Assembly: GCF_001605725.1 (NCBI RefSeq)
Contig: NZ_CP011530.1
Coordinates: forward strand, 806,001 to 870,000
Direction: 5' to 3'
Length of the DNA stretch: 64,000 bases
Origin: Mycobacteroides immunogenum
GTDB taxonomy: Bacteria; Actinomycetota; Actinomycetes; Mycobacteriales; Mycobacteriaceae
Shown here: piece by piece, positions 9,384 through 18,913 of the stretch
Numbering within the stretch: the first letter of the stretch is position 1
Layout: each line of letters begins with the position of its first letter
Notes under the pieces: generated by a model
The model's database searches: none
Told to the model about the DNA's origin: nothing
The model's input: only the letters and a program-made list of their open reading frames with translations
Made by a program: the position numbers and the translations under genes

Positions 9384-10018
9384 AAGGAGACCGCGTCCTC
9401 GTGCGGCAGCACCTGGAAATCGGCGTCGGACATCTCGCGAAAACGCGTGTAGAAGAACGGGTATGCGGCCTCCTGCAAGATCCCCTGATGGATCGGCACC
9501 GCCCGGGCCGGGTTGACCGCACGCAGGTACTCGATTGCCTCGGACACCTTCATCCACGGCGCGGCGGCGGGCAGCGCCAGCACGTCGACCTCCTCGCTGG
9601 GCACGAACAGTGCGTCGCCGGGATGCATCAGACGCGCGGCATGGTCACCGTCGCCGATCAGATACGACGTGTTGTCGATGAGCGGGATCTCCGGATGGAT
9701 CACCGCGTGCTGGCCGCCGACCCCACGCACGGTGAGATCCGCGACGGTGAAGCTGTCACCGGCGTGCACCGGCTGCCAGGGTTCACCCAGCTGTGCCGCG
9801 GTCATCGGATCGGCATAGAGCGCCGCCCCCGGGTTGGCCTCGACCAGCGCGGGCAGTCGCTGCAGATCCACGTGGTCAGGATGCTGATGGGTGATCAGGA
9901 TGGCCGACAGGCCGGTGATCCCCTCGAATCCGTGCGAGAAGTTGCCCGGATCGAACAGCAGGGTGGTGTTGCCGAAATCAGCCAGCAGGCACGAATGCCC
10001 GAAGTGGGTCAGCTGCAT
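9380..10018 (-). CDS. MBL-fold metallo-hydrolase
   Basis: A 212-residue metallo-beta-lactamase-fold protein related to UlaG/RomA-type hydrolases. It begins MQLTHFGHSCLLADFGN, carries the metal-binding motif THQHPDHVD near residue 43, a later GGQHAVIHPE and LMHPGDALFVP, and ends with NPARAVPIHQG. It corresponds in position to Rv0786c. No signal peptide is seen and the substrate is unknown. It is divergent from purS and convergent with the flavoprotein, with a four-base overlap of stops. Confidence 0.85.
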   Translation of the reverse strand: MQLTHFGHSCLLADFGNTTLLFDPGNFSHGFEGITGLSAILITHQHPDHVDLQRLPALVEANPGAALYADPMTAAQLGEPWQPVHAGDSFTVADLTVRGVGGQHAVIHPEIPLIDNTSYLIGDGDHAARLMHPGDALFVPSEEVDVLALPAAAPWMKVSEAIEYLRAVNPARAVPIHQGILQEAAYPFFYTRFREMSDADFQVLPHEDAVSF

Positions 10019-10056
10019 GAGGGGAGTCTAGGCGGGATGTGTCCGGGCCCACACGG

Positions 10057-10062
10057 TAAAGT
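10057..10062 (+). promoter_or_regulatory. -10 box of leaderless purS
   Basis: TAAAGT is followed by CAGGCC and the GTG start of purS, matching the arrangement seen at purC and purL. Confidence 0.6.
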
Positions 10063-10068
10063 CAGGCC

Positions 10069-10308
10069 GTGGCCCGAGTCGTCGTAAACGTCATGCCGAA
10101 ACCCGAGATCCTGGACCCGCAGGGACAAGCGATCGTGGGTGCGCTGTCCCGCCTTGGCTATGCCGGCGTGGCAGACGTCCGGCAGGGCAAGCGCTTTGAG
10201 TTGGAGTTCGACGGTGAGATCAGCGACTCCGACCTGGAGTCGATCGCCGAAGCATTGCTCGCCAACACCGTCATCGAGGACTGGGAAATCGTGCGGGAGT
10301 CCGAATGA
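10069..10308 (+). CDS. purS: Phosphoribosylformylglycinamidine synthase subunit PurS
   Basis: A 79-residue subunit of the three-part FGAM synthase (PurS, PurQ, PurL). It shows the family pattern [19 protein letters not shown] with [13 protein letters not shown] and ends in IEDWEIV. It bridges PurQ and small PurL in complexes of this type. GTG start six bases after a TANNNT box. Its TGA overlaps the purQ ATG (ATGA), implying coupled translation. Confidence 0.95.
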   Translation: MARVVVNVMPKPEILDPQGQAIVGALSRLGYAGVADVRQGKRFELEFDGEISDSDLESIAEALLANTVIEDWEIVRESE

Positions 10309-10979
10309 CTCCTCGCATCGGTGTCATCACCTTCCCGGGCACCCTCGATGACGTCGACGCGGCCCGCGCGGCCCGGCTCTCCGGTGCCGAGGCGGTCTCG
10401 CTGTGGCATGACGATGCCGACCTGAAGTCTGTCGACGCGGTGATCGTGCCCGGTGGTTTCTCCTACGGCGACTACCTGCGCGCCGGCGCCATCGCACGGT
10501 TCGCCCCGGTGATGCGGTCGGTGGTCGATGCTGCCGCGCAGGGCTTGCCAATTCTGGGCATCTGCAATGGCTTCCAGGTGCTGTGCGAGGCGGGACTGTT
10601 GCCCGGTGCGCTGACCCGCAATGCCGGTCTGCACTTCGTGTGCCGCGATGTGTGGCTGGGTGTCGACGCCAACAACACCGCGTGGTCTTCCCGGTACGAG
10701 CAGGGCGCCGACATCCTGGTGCCGCTGAAGTCCGGGGAGGGACGGTACGTGGCTTCCGACGAGGTGCTCGACGAGCTTGAGGGTGAGGGCCGGGTGGTCT
10801 TCCGCTACCGCGAGAACCCCAACGGGTCGATGCGCGACATCGCCGGCATCTCCTCGGCCAACGGCCGTGTGGTCGGGCTCATGCCGCACCCGGAGCACGC
10901 CACCGAGGCCCTGACCGGTCCCAGCGACGACGGGCTCGGCATTTTCTACTCGGCGCTCGACGCCGTGCTCACTGCCTGA
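10305..10979 (+). CDS. purQ: Phosphoribosylformylglycinamidine synthase subunit PurQ
   Basis: A 224-residue class I glutamine amidotransferase that supplies ammonia to PurL. The nucleophile Cys is in [12 protein letters not shown], and the His and Glu of the triad are in [10 protein letters not shown]. It forms an operon with purS; the synthase subunit purL lies about 5.6 kb away on the same strand. A palindromic element follows the stop by ten bases. Confidence 0.96.
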   Translation: MTPRIGVITFPGTLDDVDAARAARLSGAEAVSLWHDDADLKSVDAVIVPGGFSYGDYLRAGAIARFAPVMRSVVDAAAQGLPILGICNGFQVLCEAGLLPGALTRNAGLHFVCRDVWLGVDANNTAWSSRYEQGADILVPLKSGEGRYVASDEVLDELEGEGRVVFRYRENPNGSMRDIAGISSANGRVVGLMPHPEHATEALTGPSDDGLGIFYSALDAVLTA

Positions 10980-10989
10980 TAGTCCTCGC

Positions 10990-11049
10990 CGAATGTCGAC
11001 TTTCTGTTAAGAAGTGCGAGTAAAGCGCTCCGAAAGTCGATATTCGACG
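10990..11049. repeat. Palindromic intergenic element, copy 1
   Basis: CGAATGTCGACTTTC (10990-11004) pairs with GAAAGTCGATATTCG (11032-11046), 14 of 15 bases. The centre contains AAGTGCGAG (11012-11020). The same arms, centre and spacing recur at 21318-21376. It lies between the convergent purQ and encapsulin genes and may terminate both. Confidence 0.7.
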
Positions 11050-11059
11050 AGAGAAGGGG

Positions 11060-11860
11060 CTACGGCAGCAGCGCGACCGAGGCCTCCGCGGTGTAGTTCA
11101 GGAACGTCAGAGTCTCCTGCAGATACAGCTGCACACTCTCGGCGTCGTGCGACAGATATCCGATGGTGACGTCGGTACCCAGCTGCAGGTCGAAGTCGCC
11201 GCCACGGCAGCTCAGCACGAACGCACCGTCGATCGCCGGTGCCCACAGAATGTCCCCGTCGGCCACCAGCCGGCGAAGGTGCTCGCGGATGGGATAGCCC
11301 CGATCGGAGGCCTCGCTGACCTTCGTGTACTCCTCGGCCGACAGCAGCACCGAGTAGGGACCGTCGACACCGGCCAGCCGCAGTTCCGAAAGCGCCTGGG
11401 CGACGATATCGGGGTACTCGCGGACATCCTCGGGCAGCTTGAGTTCGGGGTTGGAGCTGGACTCGCGGATGCCGACGATCGAGGCGGCCGGGTATCCCTC
11501 GAAGATCGCGCGGTCCTCGGCGAACGCCAGCTTCTTGGCCGCCTCCTTGACCGGATCCCAATCGGAGTCCTGGGCGCCGCGCTCCACGTCGTCGATGGCC
11601 ACCCGGCTGATGGTGAAGGGAACGCGCAGTCGTACAAGCGGTTTGCTCTCCCGCAGATGGGCCTGCACGCCGTCGGCAGGTGCCTGCACGTTCAGCAGGT
11701 GTCCGGTGCTTACCGCCGCGCTGGAGGGGCCGCCCGGCTCGCTGACGTCGACCACCCGGCGTCCGGCGATATGGCGCTTGAAAGTGCGGGCGGCCTCGGT
11801 CTCGATCTCCGCCCACGCCTCGTCGGTGATGGGTGCGAGTTCGCGGTACAGGTTGTTCAT
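11060..11860 (-). CDS. enc: Encapsulin shell protein (Cfp29-like, family 1)
   Basis: A 266-residue HK97-fold protein that self-assembles into a nanocompartment. It begins [20 protein letters not shown], has RTFKRHIAGRRVVDV near residue 25, and ends with LQETLTFLNYTAEASVALLP, all characteristic of actinobacterial Cfp29. The start ATG overlaps the stop of the DyP peroxidase by four bases, so shell and cargo are translated together. The position matches Rv0798c. The compartment is expected in the cytosol and is linked to oxidative stress defence in mycobacteria. Confidence 0.96.
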   Translation of the reverse strand: MNNLYRELAPITDEAWAEIETEAARTFKRHIAGRRVVDVSEPGGPSSAAVSTGHLLNVQAPADGVQAHLRESKPLVRLRVPFTISRVAIDDVERGAQDSDWDPVKEAAKKLAFAEDRAIFEGYPAASIVGIRESSSNPELKLPEDVREYPDIVAQALSELRLAGVDGPYSVLLSAEEYTKVSEASDRGYPIREHLRRLVADGDILWAPAIDGAFVLSCRGGDFDLQLGTDVTIGYLSHDAESVQLYLQETLTFLNYTAEASVALLP

Positions 11861-12864
11861 GACAACGATCCTTTCAGGCTGCCGATCGAAAGAGAACCTT
11901 GGTATTCAACGGATTTGGTCACCGCCACGACGGGCAACGGTGGGGGAGCGTCGAGGAAGTCGCCAGCCGGGGCGAAGAAGAGCCCACCGGTGACCGCGGT
12001 CGAGAAATCCAGAATGCGGTCGGTGTTGCCCGGTGGATCCCCGATAAACATGTTGCGCAGCATGCGTTCCGTGACGTCCGGGGTGCGTGAGTAGGCGATG
12101 TAATACGTTCCGAACTCGGATGTTCCGAGCTCGCCGAAGGGCATGTTGCGCCGCAGGATCTGCAGCTCGTTGCCCTCTTCGTCCTCGATGACATTGAGCG
12201 CCACATGTGAATTCGGCGGCTTGACGGCGTCGTCGAATTCGATGTCGTCGAGCTTGGTGCGCCCGATCACCTTCTCCTGCTCATCGACGGTCAGGGCGCT
12301 CCAGGCGGCCATGTTGTGCAGGTACTTCTGCACATGTACATAGCTGCCACCCACAAAATCGGGATCCTCGGCACCGACAAGAGCGGCCGAAGCCGCCTCG
12401 GCGCCGTCGGGATTCTCGGTGCCGTCCACGAACCCCAGCAGGTCGCGGTTGTCGAAGTATTGAAAACCGTGCACCTCGTCGGCAACGGTCACCGCACCCG
12501 CCAGCACGTTGGTGATCCGGGTGGCCAGCTCAAAACAGCGGTCCATGGTCGAGGCGCGGATATGGAACAGCAGATCGCCGGCAGTGGCCGGGGCCACATG
12601 GCGTTCGCCGCGCACCTCCTGGAACGGCCATAACCGGGCGGGGCGCGAACCGGAGAAGAGCCGGTCCCAGGCAGCGGAACCGATGGCAGTGACCAGCGAC
12701 AATCGCCGCGAGGGGTCGCGGAAGCCGATGGCCCTCGCCAGGCCGGACAGCTCGGGCAGGGCGTCATGAACAGCCTGTTCGGCGCCCTCGTTGATCGTCA
12801 CCACCAGGAAGATGGCGGACGAGGACAGTGGGTCTAGGACGGCTTGCGGCACGGGATCGGGCAC
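11857..12864 (-). CDS. dyp: Dyp-type heme peroxidase, encapsulin cargo
   Basis: A 335-residue dye-decolourising peroxidase. The GxxDG motif is in [13 protein letters not shown] (catalytic Asp) and the proximal heme His is in [10 protein letters not shown]; a distal Arg follows in RRNMPFGE. The last ~20 residues end [11 protein letters not shown], the hydrophobic-glycine tail that docks cargo inside family 1 encapsulins. GTG start follows a TANNNT box by six bases. It is first in a two-gene operon with the shell protein and is divergent from the aminopeptidase gene. Confidence 0.95.
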   Translation of the reverse strand: MPDPVPQAVLDPLSSSAIFLVVTINEGAEQAVHDALPELSGLARAIGFRDPSRRLSLVTAIGSAAWDRLFSGSRPARLWPFQEVRGERHVAPATAGDLLFHIRASTMDRCFELATRITNVLAGAVTVADEVHGFQYFDNRDLLGFVDGTENPDGAEAASAALVGAEDPDFVGGSYVHVQKYLHNMAAWSALTVDEQEKVIGRTKLDDIEFDDAVKPPNSHVALNVIEDEEGNELQILRRNMPFGELGTSEFGTYYIAYSRTPDVTERMLRNMFIGDPPGNTDRILDFSTAVTGGLFFAPAGDFLDAPPPLPVVAVTKSVEYQGSLSIGSLKGSLS

Positions 12865-12870
12865 GCTTCG

Positions 12871-12876
12871 ACCCTA
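12871..12876 (-). promoter_or_regulatory. -10 box of the DyP-encapsulin operon
   Basis: On the minus strand TAGGGT is followed by CGAAGC and the GTG at 12864, a leaderless arrangement. Confidence 0.55.
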
Positions 12877-12897
12877 GACCGAATCCGGTCAGCCATC

Positions 12898-14175
12898 ATG
12901 GGAAGCGTGACCGCCACCGCCGTAGGACTTTGCCAATTCATCGACGCCTCACCGTCCCCGTTTCACGCCGTGGACACGGTTGCGCATCGTCTGCGACGGG
13001 AGGGCTTCACTGAGCTGTTCGAGGCACAACGCTGGCCGGGCCACGCGGGCGACTACTTCGTGGTGCGGTCGGGTTCGATTGTGGCCTGGCGTGGTGTCGA
13101 CATGGAAGATGAGAACGCCGCGTTCCGGGTGATCGGCGCACACACCGACAGCCCGAACCTGCGGGTGAAGGCCAACGCCGATCGCGTACAGGCCGGTTGG
13201 CCGATGGTCGCCCTGGAGCCCTACGGGGGCGCCTGGGTGCAGACCTGGCTGGATCGCGATTTGGGCTTGTCCGGCCGGGTACTGGTGCGTGACGGAGATT
13301 CGGTGCGGTCCACCCTGATTCGCATCGACCAGCCGATTCTGCGGGTGCCGAACCTGGCGATTCACATGGTCAGCGCCGAGGAACGCAAGAAATGGGTGAT
13401 CGACCCGCAATGGCATGTGAACTCGGTGTGGAGTGGTGAACGCAGCTTTGCGGAGTACATCGCCGAACAGCTGGGAGTAACCCCCGCCGATGTCCTGGGG
13501 CGGGATCTGATGACGCACGATCTGACCGGGGCGGCGTTGGTGGGACCCGATGAGAGCCTGGTCAGTGCGCCGCGCTTGGACAACCAAGCCAGCTGCTATG
13601 CCGGTCTAGAGGCTTTCTTGGCCGCGGAATCCAGCTCGACGACGGTGCTGGCGCTCTTCGACCATGAGGAGATCGGTTCGGTCTCCGACCACGGCGCCCA
13701 CTCGGATCTGCTGTCGACAGTGCTGGAGCGGATTGTGTTGTCCAGCAATGGAACGCGTGAAGACTTTCTGCGGCGTGCGGCCGCCTCGCTAATGGTCTCG
13801 GCCGATATGGCCCACGCGACCCACCCCAACTATCCGGATCGGCATGAACCGGGACACCAGATCGCCGTCAACGCCGGACCGGTGATCAAGATCCATCCCA
13901 ACGTCCGCTACGCCACCGACGGACGCGGTACGGCCGCCTTCGTCCTCGCCTGTGAACGGGCCGGAGTCCCCGTGCAGCGGTACGAACACCGGGCGGATAT
14001 GCAGTGCGGATCCACCATCGGGCCGTTCGCGGCATCACACACCGGCATCGTCACCGTGGACGTGGGGGCCGCGACACTGGCCATGCACTCGGCGCGTGAG
14101 CTGATGGGCGCGCACGACGTGCCGATGTATGCCGATGCGCTGCAAGCGTTTCTGGAGCTACCCGCTACATCGTGA
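12898..14175 (+). CDS. pepC: M18 family aminopeptidase
   Basis: A 425-residue zinc aminopeptidase that removes acidic or neutral N-terminal residues. Metal and catalytic motifs are [34 protein letters not shown] and [12 protein letters not shown]. The orthologous position is Rv0800. The start is uncertain between ATG 12898 and GTG 12907; neither has a clear ribosome-binding site. It overlaps the convergent downstream gene by eleven bases at its 3' end. Confidence 0.93.
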   Translation: MGSVTATAVGLCQFIDASPSPFHAVDTVAHRLRREGFTELFEAQRWPGHAGDYFVVRSGSIVAWRGVDMEDENAAFRVIGAHTDSPNLRVKANADRVQAGWPMVALEPYGGAWVQTWLDRDLGLSGRVLVRDGDSVRSTLIRIDQPILRVPNLAIHMVSAEERKKWVIDPQWHVNSVWSGERSFAEYIAEQLGVTPADVLGRDLMTHDLTGAALVGPDESLVSAPRLDNQASCYAGLEAFLAAESSSTTVLALFDHEEIGSVSDHGAHSDLLSTVLERIVLSSNGTREDFLRRAAASLMVSADMAHATHPNYPDRHEPGHQIAVNAGPVIKIHPNVRYATDGRGTAAFVLACERAGVPVQRYEHRADMQCGSTIGPFAASHTGIVTVDVGAATLAMHSARELMGAHDVPMYADALQAFLELPATS

Positions 14176-14983
14176 AGCGCAGATTGGCGACGATCTTCCA
14201 GCCCAGGTCCGGGTCGCCGCTGAGGCTGAACCCGTTGCGGTTGGCGCTGGCGCGCCCACCCAGATGGCGGGCGAACTCGCAGGTGTCGGCGGTGAGCGTC
14301 ACATGTGGGGCATCGGAGAGCGCCGCCACGATGCGTGCTCGGTCCGGGATTTCGATGTCGACCTTCTGCGCGCCGATTCCGGTGAGCACGAATCGGATCC
14401 GGCTTCCCTGGGGCGCTCCCGCGCGTTTGCCGATCAGGAAGGGCAGCGCGTTGACCAGTTCGTTGAGCGCGGGCGCCGCCGCGACAGGGTCCGTCGGACT
14501 GGGCAGCCCCAGGCTGTCACGTACATCCAATTCGTGCATCCAACAGTCGAAGTCGCGGATCTGCATGAATCGGCCATAGCTTTCCGGCCCCACCGGGGTG
14601 ACGGTCTCGGCATTGAACTGCTCTTGAGTCAGGCCCTCCAGCACGGCCAGGCGAGCGCTGGTAACGGTGTGCAGGTCATTCATCACCGCGACCGGCGGGA
14701 GCTTGCGGTAGTAGGTGAGCCACCGTTCGTTGAGGACCCCGACGGGATTGTGCACGTGCGGCAGACCGGCCACGGCCTCATCGGTGCTGGGCAGTGGGTC
14801 GCCCGAGAGTAAGCGTTCGGTACCGACCACATGCGCGACGACGTCCTTGACGGTCCACCCCGGCAAGACGGAGGGCGCGGCCCATTGCTCATCGTTCAGG
14901 CTGTCGCCCAACTCGCCCAGCGCGGTCCACTCCGCGGCCAATGCGGCGACGACGGGCTCTTTGGCGACGATCGTGACGGTCAT
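14165..14983 (-). CDS. Maleylpyruvate isomerase family mycothiol-dependent protein
   Basis: A 272-residue DinB/MDMPI-type protein. The first ~150 residues carry the helical-bundle motif [31 protein letters not shown] with metal-binding His, and [16 protein letters not shown] later on; the C-terminal part ([18 protein letters not shown]) is the MDMPI C-terminal domain. The family includes mycothiol-dependent isomerases and many proteins of unknown substrate. It ends inside the last codons of pepC on the other strand. A similar C-terminal-type protein is encoded at 22023. Confidence 0.83.
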   Translation of the reverse strand: MTVTIVAKEPVVAALAAEWTALGELGDSLNDEQWAAPSVLPGWTVKDVVAHVVGTERLLSGDPLPSTDEAVAGLPHVHNPVGVLNERWLTYYRKLPPVAVMNDLHTVTSARLAVLEGLTQEQFNAETVTPVGPESYGRFMQIRDFDCWMHELDVRDSLGLPSPTDPVAAAPALNELVNALPFLIGKRAGAPQGSRIRFVLTGIGAQKVDIEIPDRARIVAALSDAPHVTLTADTCEFARHLGGRASANRNGFSLSGDPDLGWKIVANLRFTM

Positions 14984-15001
14984 GGTGCGAGCCTACGAGA
15001 G

Positions 15002-16015
15002 TCAGTGCGGGCAGGTTTCGAATTGAGCGCGCAGCTCGCCTTGTAGGGCCACATCGGGGGCGGTACTGGGCTGCGGCTCCCACACGCCCGTGGAGCAGCG
15101 TCCGGGTCGCACGGTGATCTGGGCGTCCTCCACGGTGTACACGGTTGCCGTTCCTGACTTCTTGATCAGCTGAAGCTGTTCTTCCGCAACGTGATCCATG
15201 TTCCGGCCGGTCAGCTTGGTGAGCTGGATGCTGTTGCGGTCAGGCTGGTCACGGTTGCCTGGTAGCGGGCCCCGATTGAAGTCGCCGTCGACGGGCGCGA
15301 TGGTGTCCAGGGCCTCCCACAAGTCCAGTTGCGCCGCAGTCGGCAGACCGTGGCCGGATCGGATGCTGGGTGGATCGTTGGCGTAGATCAAGGAGTTGGT
15401 GATTACCCAGTCGCTGGTGGAGCCGGGGAAGTCGGTGCCGAGCCTGCGCACTGCCGTGGCGAATTCGGTGGCGCCGATATTGTCCGGCCGTCGATCCTTG
15501 CCGTCGAACATCGTGACATCAAAGCTGGTGCCGGCGGGCCGGTCGTAGTCGGACGGCCGCACCCGCCCGGTGATCTGGTAGCCGTATTCGCCCCGGGAAA
15601 GCTTCAGCCAGTCCTGCCACGGTGGCTCCGGGGTGGCAGCCGAGGGCCGCAGTTCGACATACATCGTGGAAAACAGGTGATTGCCCTCCGGCCAGCGTCT
15701 TACGTTGAGGGTCGCCGCCCAGGAGCGGAACGTGCGGGAATCGTGGATCTGGCCGGTGAAGACGCGCGTCAGTGCGGAGAGCTGATCGGCGGACGCTTCG
15801 CCGCGGACGTAGACGTCGAAGGTGGCACTGGCCGGAGCGGGGCCGCCGCTGTGGCTGATGGTGTGTGACACCGACGACACCCCCGCAAGGGTTCGCAACG
15901 TGTCATCGATTCGGTCGGCGGTCCGCGAGCCGGTGAAATCGCAGCCGGCGACCAAGGATGCGACGCCGAGCACCAGAACGCCAAGCGCGCCGCCGCGCTG
16001 GCCGAACATTCCCAT
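15002..16015 (-). CDS. Probable lipoprotein of unknown function
   Basis: A 337-residue protein beginning MGMFGQRGGALGV, with a hydrophobic stretch and lipobox LVAGC (Cys about residue 25). After lipidation it would sit on the outer face of the plasma membrane. The body has no domain I recognise: RTLAGVSSVSHTISHSGG near the start suggests a small ferredoxin-like repeat (similar words recur: VYVRGEASADQLSALTRVF), and a cysteine-containing end GRCSTGVW...ETCPH may form a disulfide. Upstream in-frame codons to 16198 are not plausible because they precede the signal sequence. It is divergent from the DoxX-like gene. Confidence 0.7.
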   Translation of the reverse strand: MGMFGQRGGALGVLVLGVASLVAGCDFTGSRTADRIDDTLRTLAGVSSVSHTISHSGGPAPASATFDVYVRGEASADQLSALTRVFTGQIHDSRTFRSWAATLNVRRWPEGNHLFSTMYVELRPSAATPEPPWQDWLKLSRGEYGYQITGRVRPSDYDRPAGTSFDVTMFDGKDRRPDNIGATEFATAVRRLGTDFPGSTSDWVITNSLIYANDPPSIRSGHGLPTAAQLDLWEALDTIAPVDGDFNRGPLPGNRDQPDRNSIQLTKLTGRNMDHVAEEQLQLIKKSGTATVYTVEDAQITVRPGRCSTGVWEPQPSTAPDVALQGELRAQFETCPH

Positions 16016-16103
16016 GGGTGGAGTATGGCGCCTCGGTGCGCCTCGGTGCCCTTGTCGGTCGGCATCAATACTGTTGGAGGGTCGATATGAGAAGGGACCC
16101 GTG

Positions 16104-16520
16104 ATGGCCGAGACCAAGAGTTTTGTGTCGAGCGTTAACGCCGCATTCGCGGCCCGGACGCCACCGGAGAAGATTGGTCTCGCGCTCACCGCGATCATCG
16201 TGCTGTTCCTGTTGGCCGACGCCGTACCGAAGATCTTCGGGGCGCAGTTCGCGCGTACCGCGACGGAGGCGCTGGGCTTCCCGCCGTATCAGACAGCGCT
16301 GATCGGCTGGGTGCTGTTGGTGTGCACTGTCGTGTTCGCCATCCCGCGTACCGCGGTGCTCGGCGCTGTCGGGCTGACGGCTTACCTGGGTGGTGCGGTC
16401 ACCATCGACATGCACGAGGAGGCGTGGTTCCCCGTCATCTTCGCGATCGGCTTCGGATTGTTGATCTGGGCGGCCTTGGTGCTGCGCCGGCGTGAACTGG
16501 GGAAGGTGCTGATCGGCTAA
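16104..16520 (+). CDS. DoxX-like small membrane protein
   Basis: A 138-residue protein with four hydrophobic segments (LALTAIIVLFLLADAVPKIF; TALIGWVLLVCTVVFAIP; TAVLGAVGLTAYLGGAV; FPVIFAIGFGLLIWAALVLR). This layout and PxxxxALIGWV...VPxTAVLGAxxLTAYLGGA fit the DoxX-like family of unknown function. ATG 16104 follows GAAGGGACCCGTG, which can serve as a ribosome-binding site. In-frame extension upstream to 15822 would run through the opposite lipoprotein gene and is rejected. Confidence 0.8.
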   Translation: MAETKSFVSSVNAAFAARTPPEKIGLALTAIIVLFLLADAVPKIFGAQFARTATEALGFPPYQTALIGWVLLVCTVVFAIPRTAVLGAVGLTAYLGGAVTIDMHEEAWFPVIFAIGFGLLIWAALVLRRRELGKVLIG

Positions 16521-16615
16521 CGCGGGCACCTCACCCATCTGCCGATTATTGGGGTGTCTTCAGGCTCCGCATCGCGCCAATCGCTGTCGCAGTTCGACCT
16601 GCACCGGCGCAACGT

Positions 16616-16621
16616 TAGAAT
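16616..16621 (+). promoter_or_regulatory. -10 box of leaderless purL
   Basis: TAGAAT is followed by CTTGTC and the GTG start at 16628. No Shine-Dalgarno sequence is present. Confidence 0.6.
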
Positions 16622-16627
16622 CTTGTC

Positions 16628-18913
16628 GTGACTTCACGGGTTGACACGGTCGATAACGCAGCAGCCACTCCCGATCACCCGCAGCCATTCGCTGAACTTG
16701 GGCTCAAGGACGACGAGTACGCGCGCATCCGCGAGATACTCGGCCGCCGCCCCACCGATGCCGAGCTGGCCATGTACTCGGTGATGTGGAGCGAGCACTG
16801 CTCCTACAAGTCCTCGAAGGTGCATCTGCGCTACTTCGGGCAGACCACCACCGAGGAGATGCGCTCGGCGATGCTCGCCGGCATCGGTGAGAACGCGGGC
16901 GTGGTGGACATCGGTGACGGATGGGCGGTCACCTTCAAGGTCGAATCGCACAACCACCCGTCGTACGTCGAGCCCTACCAGGGTGCGGCCACGGGCGTGG
17001 GCGGCATCGTGCGCGACATCATGGCCATGGGTGCCCGGCCCATCGCCGTCATGGATCAGCTGCGTTTCGGCGCCGCCGACGCCCCCGATACCCGTCGCGT
17101 CTTCGACGGCGTGGTGCGCGGTATCGGCGGTTACGGCAACTCGCTGGGCCTGCCGAACATCGGCGGCGAGACGGTGTTCGACGCGTCCTACGCCGGAAAC
17201 CCGTTGGTGAACGCACTGTGTGCCGGGGTGTTGCGCAAGGAAGATCTGCATCTGGCCTTCGCCTCCGGCGCCGGCAACAAGATCATCCTGTTCGGGGCGC
17301 GCACCGGGCTCGACGGCATCGGCGGTGTTTCGGTGTTGGCGTCGGAGACATTCGGTGGCGACGAGGCCGACGGCGCCTCCCGTAAGAAGCTGCCCAGCGT
17401 CCAGGTGGGCGATCCATTCACCGAGAAGGTGCTCATCGAGTGCTGTCTGGAGCTGTATGCGGCTCATCTGGTGGTCGGCATTCAGGACCTCGGCGGTGCT
17501 GGGCTCTCCTGCGCGACATCGGAACTCGCATCCGCCGGCGACGGTGGCATGCACATCGACCTGGACAAGGTGCCGCTGCGCGCCACCGGAATGACGCCGG
17601 CCGAGGTGCTCTCCAGTGAGTCGCAGGAGCGCATGTGCGCCGTGGTGACACCGGAGAACGTGGATGCCTTCATGGCTGTGTGCCGCAAGTGGGATGTGCT
17701 GGCCACAGTGATCGGTGAGGTCACCGACGGTGACCGGCTGCGCATCACCTGGCACGGCGAGCCCGTCGTCGATGTGCCGCCACGGACCGTGGCACACGAG
17801 GGCCCCGTCTACGAGCGTCCGGTGGCTCGCCCAGATACCCAGGACGCGCTGATCGCCGATACCGCCGCGGGACTGGCGCGCCCGGCCACCGCCGCGGAGC
17901 TGCGGCAGACGCTGCTGGACATGCTCGGTAGCCCGCACCTGTGCAGCCGCGCGTTCATCACCGAGCAATACGACCGGTACGTGCGCGGAAACACCGTCCT
18001 CGCCGAACATGCCGATTCCGGCGTGATCCGGGTGGACGAACAGACCGGACGTGGAATCGCCTTGGCGACTGACGCTTCCGGTCGCTACACGGTCCTGGAC
18101 CCGTACCGCGGCGCCCAGCTGGCACTGGCGGAGGCATATCGCAACGTGGCCGCGTCGGGGGCAACGCCGGTCGCGGTGACCAACTGCCTGAACTTCGGCT
18201 CGCCGGAGGACCCGGGTGTCATGTGGCAGTTCTCCGAAGCGGTCCGCGGCCTCGCCGATGGCTGTGTGACGCTGGGCATCCCGGTAACCGGAGGCAATGT
18301 CAGCTTCTACAACCAGACCGGTACCACCCCGATTCTGCCCACTCCGGTGGTCGGCGTGCTGGGCGTGATCGACAACGTGAATCGGCGCATCCCCACGGGA
18401 TTCGGAACCGAGCCCGGCGAGACACTGATCCTGCTCGGTGACACCGCCGATGAGTTCGACGGCTCGATTTGGGCGCAGGTGGCACATGATCACCTGGGCG
18501 GCACACCCCCGCAGGTCGATCTGGCCCGTGAGCAGCTGTTGGCGCAGGTTCTGACCGCGGCTTCGCGTGATGGACTGGTGTCGGCCGCTCACGACCTGTC
18601 CGAGGGTGGGCTCATCCAGGCCGTCGTCGAATCCGCATTGGCTGGTGAAACTGGCTGCCGCATACTGCTTCCCGAAGGTGCTGACCCCTTCGTGGCACTG
18701 TTCTCCGAGTCTGCGGGGCGGGTGCTGGTCGCGGTCCCGCGTACCGAGGAGAGCAGATTCATGTCGATGTGCGAGGCGCGACAGCTGCCCGCCGTACGCA
18801 TCGGTGTGGTCGATCAGGGTTCGGATTCCGTTGAGGTGCAAGGACAGTTCTCGGTCGCGCTGACCGAATTGCGCGAGGTACACGAAGGCGTGCTGCCCGG
18901 ATTATTCGGATGA
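16628..18913 (+). CDS. purL: Phosphoribosylformylglycinamidine synthase subunit PurL
   Basis: A 761-residue small-type PurL that converts FGAR, ATP and PurQ-derived ammonia to FGAM. Signatures include [12 protein letters not shown] near residue 55, [40 protein letters not shown], and [13 protein letters not shown]. It works with PurS and PurQ encoded at 10.1-11.0 kb. The stop overlaps the ATG of the membrane hydrolase (ATGA), so the two are co-transcribed, matching the layout around Rv0803. Confidence 0.97.
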   Translation: MTSRVDTVDNAAATPDHPQPFAELGLKDDEYARIREILGRRPTDAELAMYSVMWSEHCSYKSSKVHLRYFGQTTTEEMRSAMLAGIGENAGVVDIGDGWAVTFKVESHNHPSYVEPYQGAATGVGGIVRDIMAMGARPIAVMDQLRFGAADAPDTRRVFDGVVRGIGGYGNSLGLPNIGGETVFDASYAGNPLVNALCAGVLRKEDLHLAFASGAGNKIILFGARTGLDGIGGVSVLASETFGGDEADGASRKKLPSVQVGDPFTEKVLIECCLELYAAHLVVGIQDLGGAGLSCATSELASAGDGGMHIDLDKVPLRATGMTPAEVLSSESQERMCAVVTPENVDAFMAVCRKWDVLATVIGEVTDGDRLRITWHGEPVVDVPPRTVAHEGPVYERPVARPDTQDALIADTAAGLARPATAAELRQTLLDMLGSPHLCSRAFITEQYDRYVRGNTVLAEHADSGVIRVDEQTGRGIALATDASGRYTVLDPYRGAQLALAEAYRNVAASGATPVAVTNCLNFGSPEDPGVMWQFSEAVRGLADGCVTLGIPVTGGNVSFYNQTGTTPILPTPVVGVLGVIDNVNRRIPTGFGTEPGETLILLGDTADEFDGSIWAQVAHDHLGGTPPQVDLAREQLLAQVLTAASRDGLVSAAHDLSEGGLIQAVVESALAGETGCRILLPEGADPFVALFSESAGRVLVAVPRTEESRFMSMCEARQLPAVRIGVVDQGSDSVEVQGQFSVALTELREVHEGVLPGLFG

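Noticed and set aside
16521..16615. Possible purine riboswitch before purL or purC
   Set aside because: No aptamer-like stem arrangement, and the apparent leaderless starts leave no 5' UTR to hold one.
16634..18883. Very long open frame (749 codons) on the minus strand opposite purL; similar frames opposite ptrB (1871-3316) and opposite the membrane hydrolase (18814-20937)
   Set aside because: They mirror strong genes on the plus strand, have His/Gln/Arg-rich composition typical of antisense frames in GC-rich coding DNA, and show no domain.
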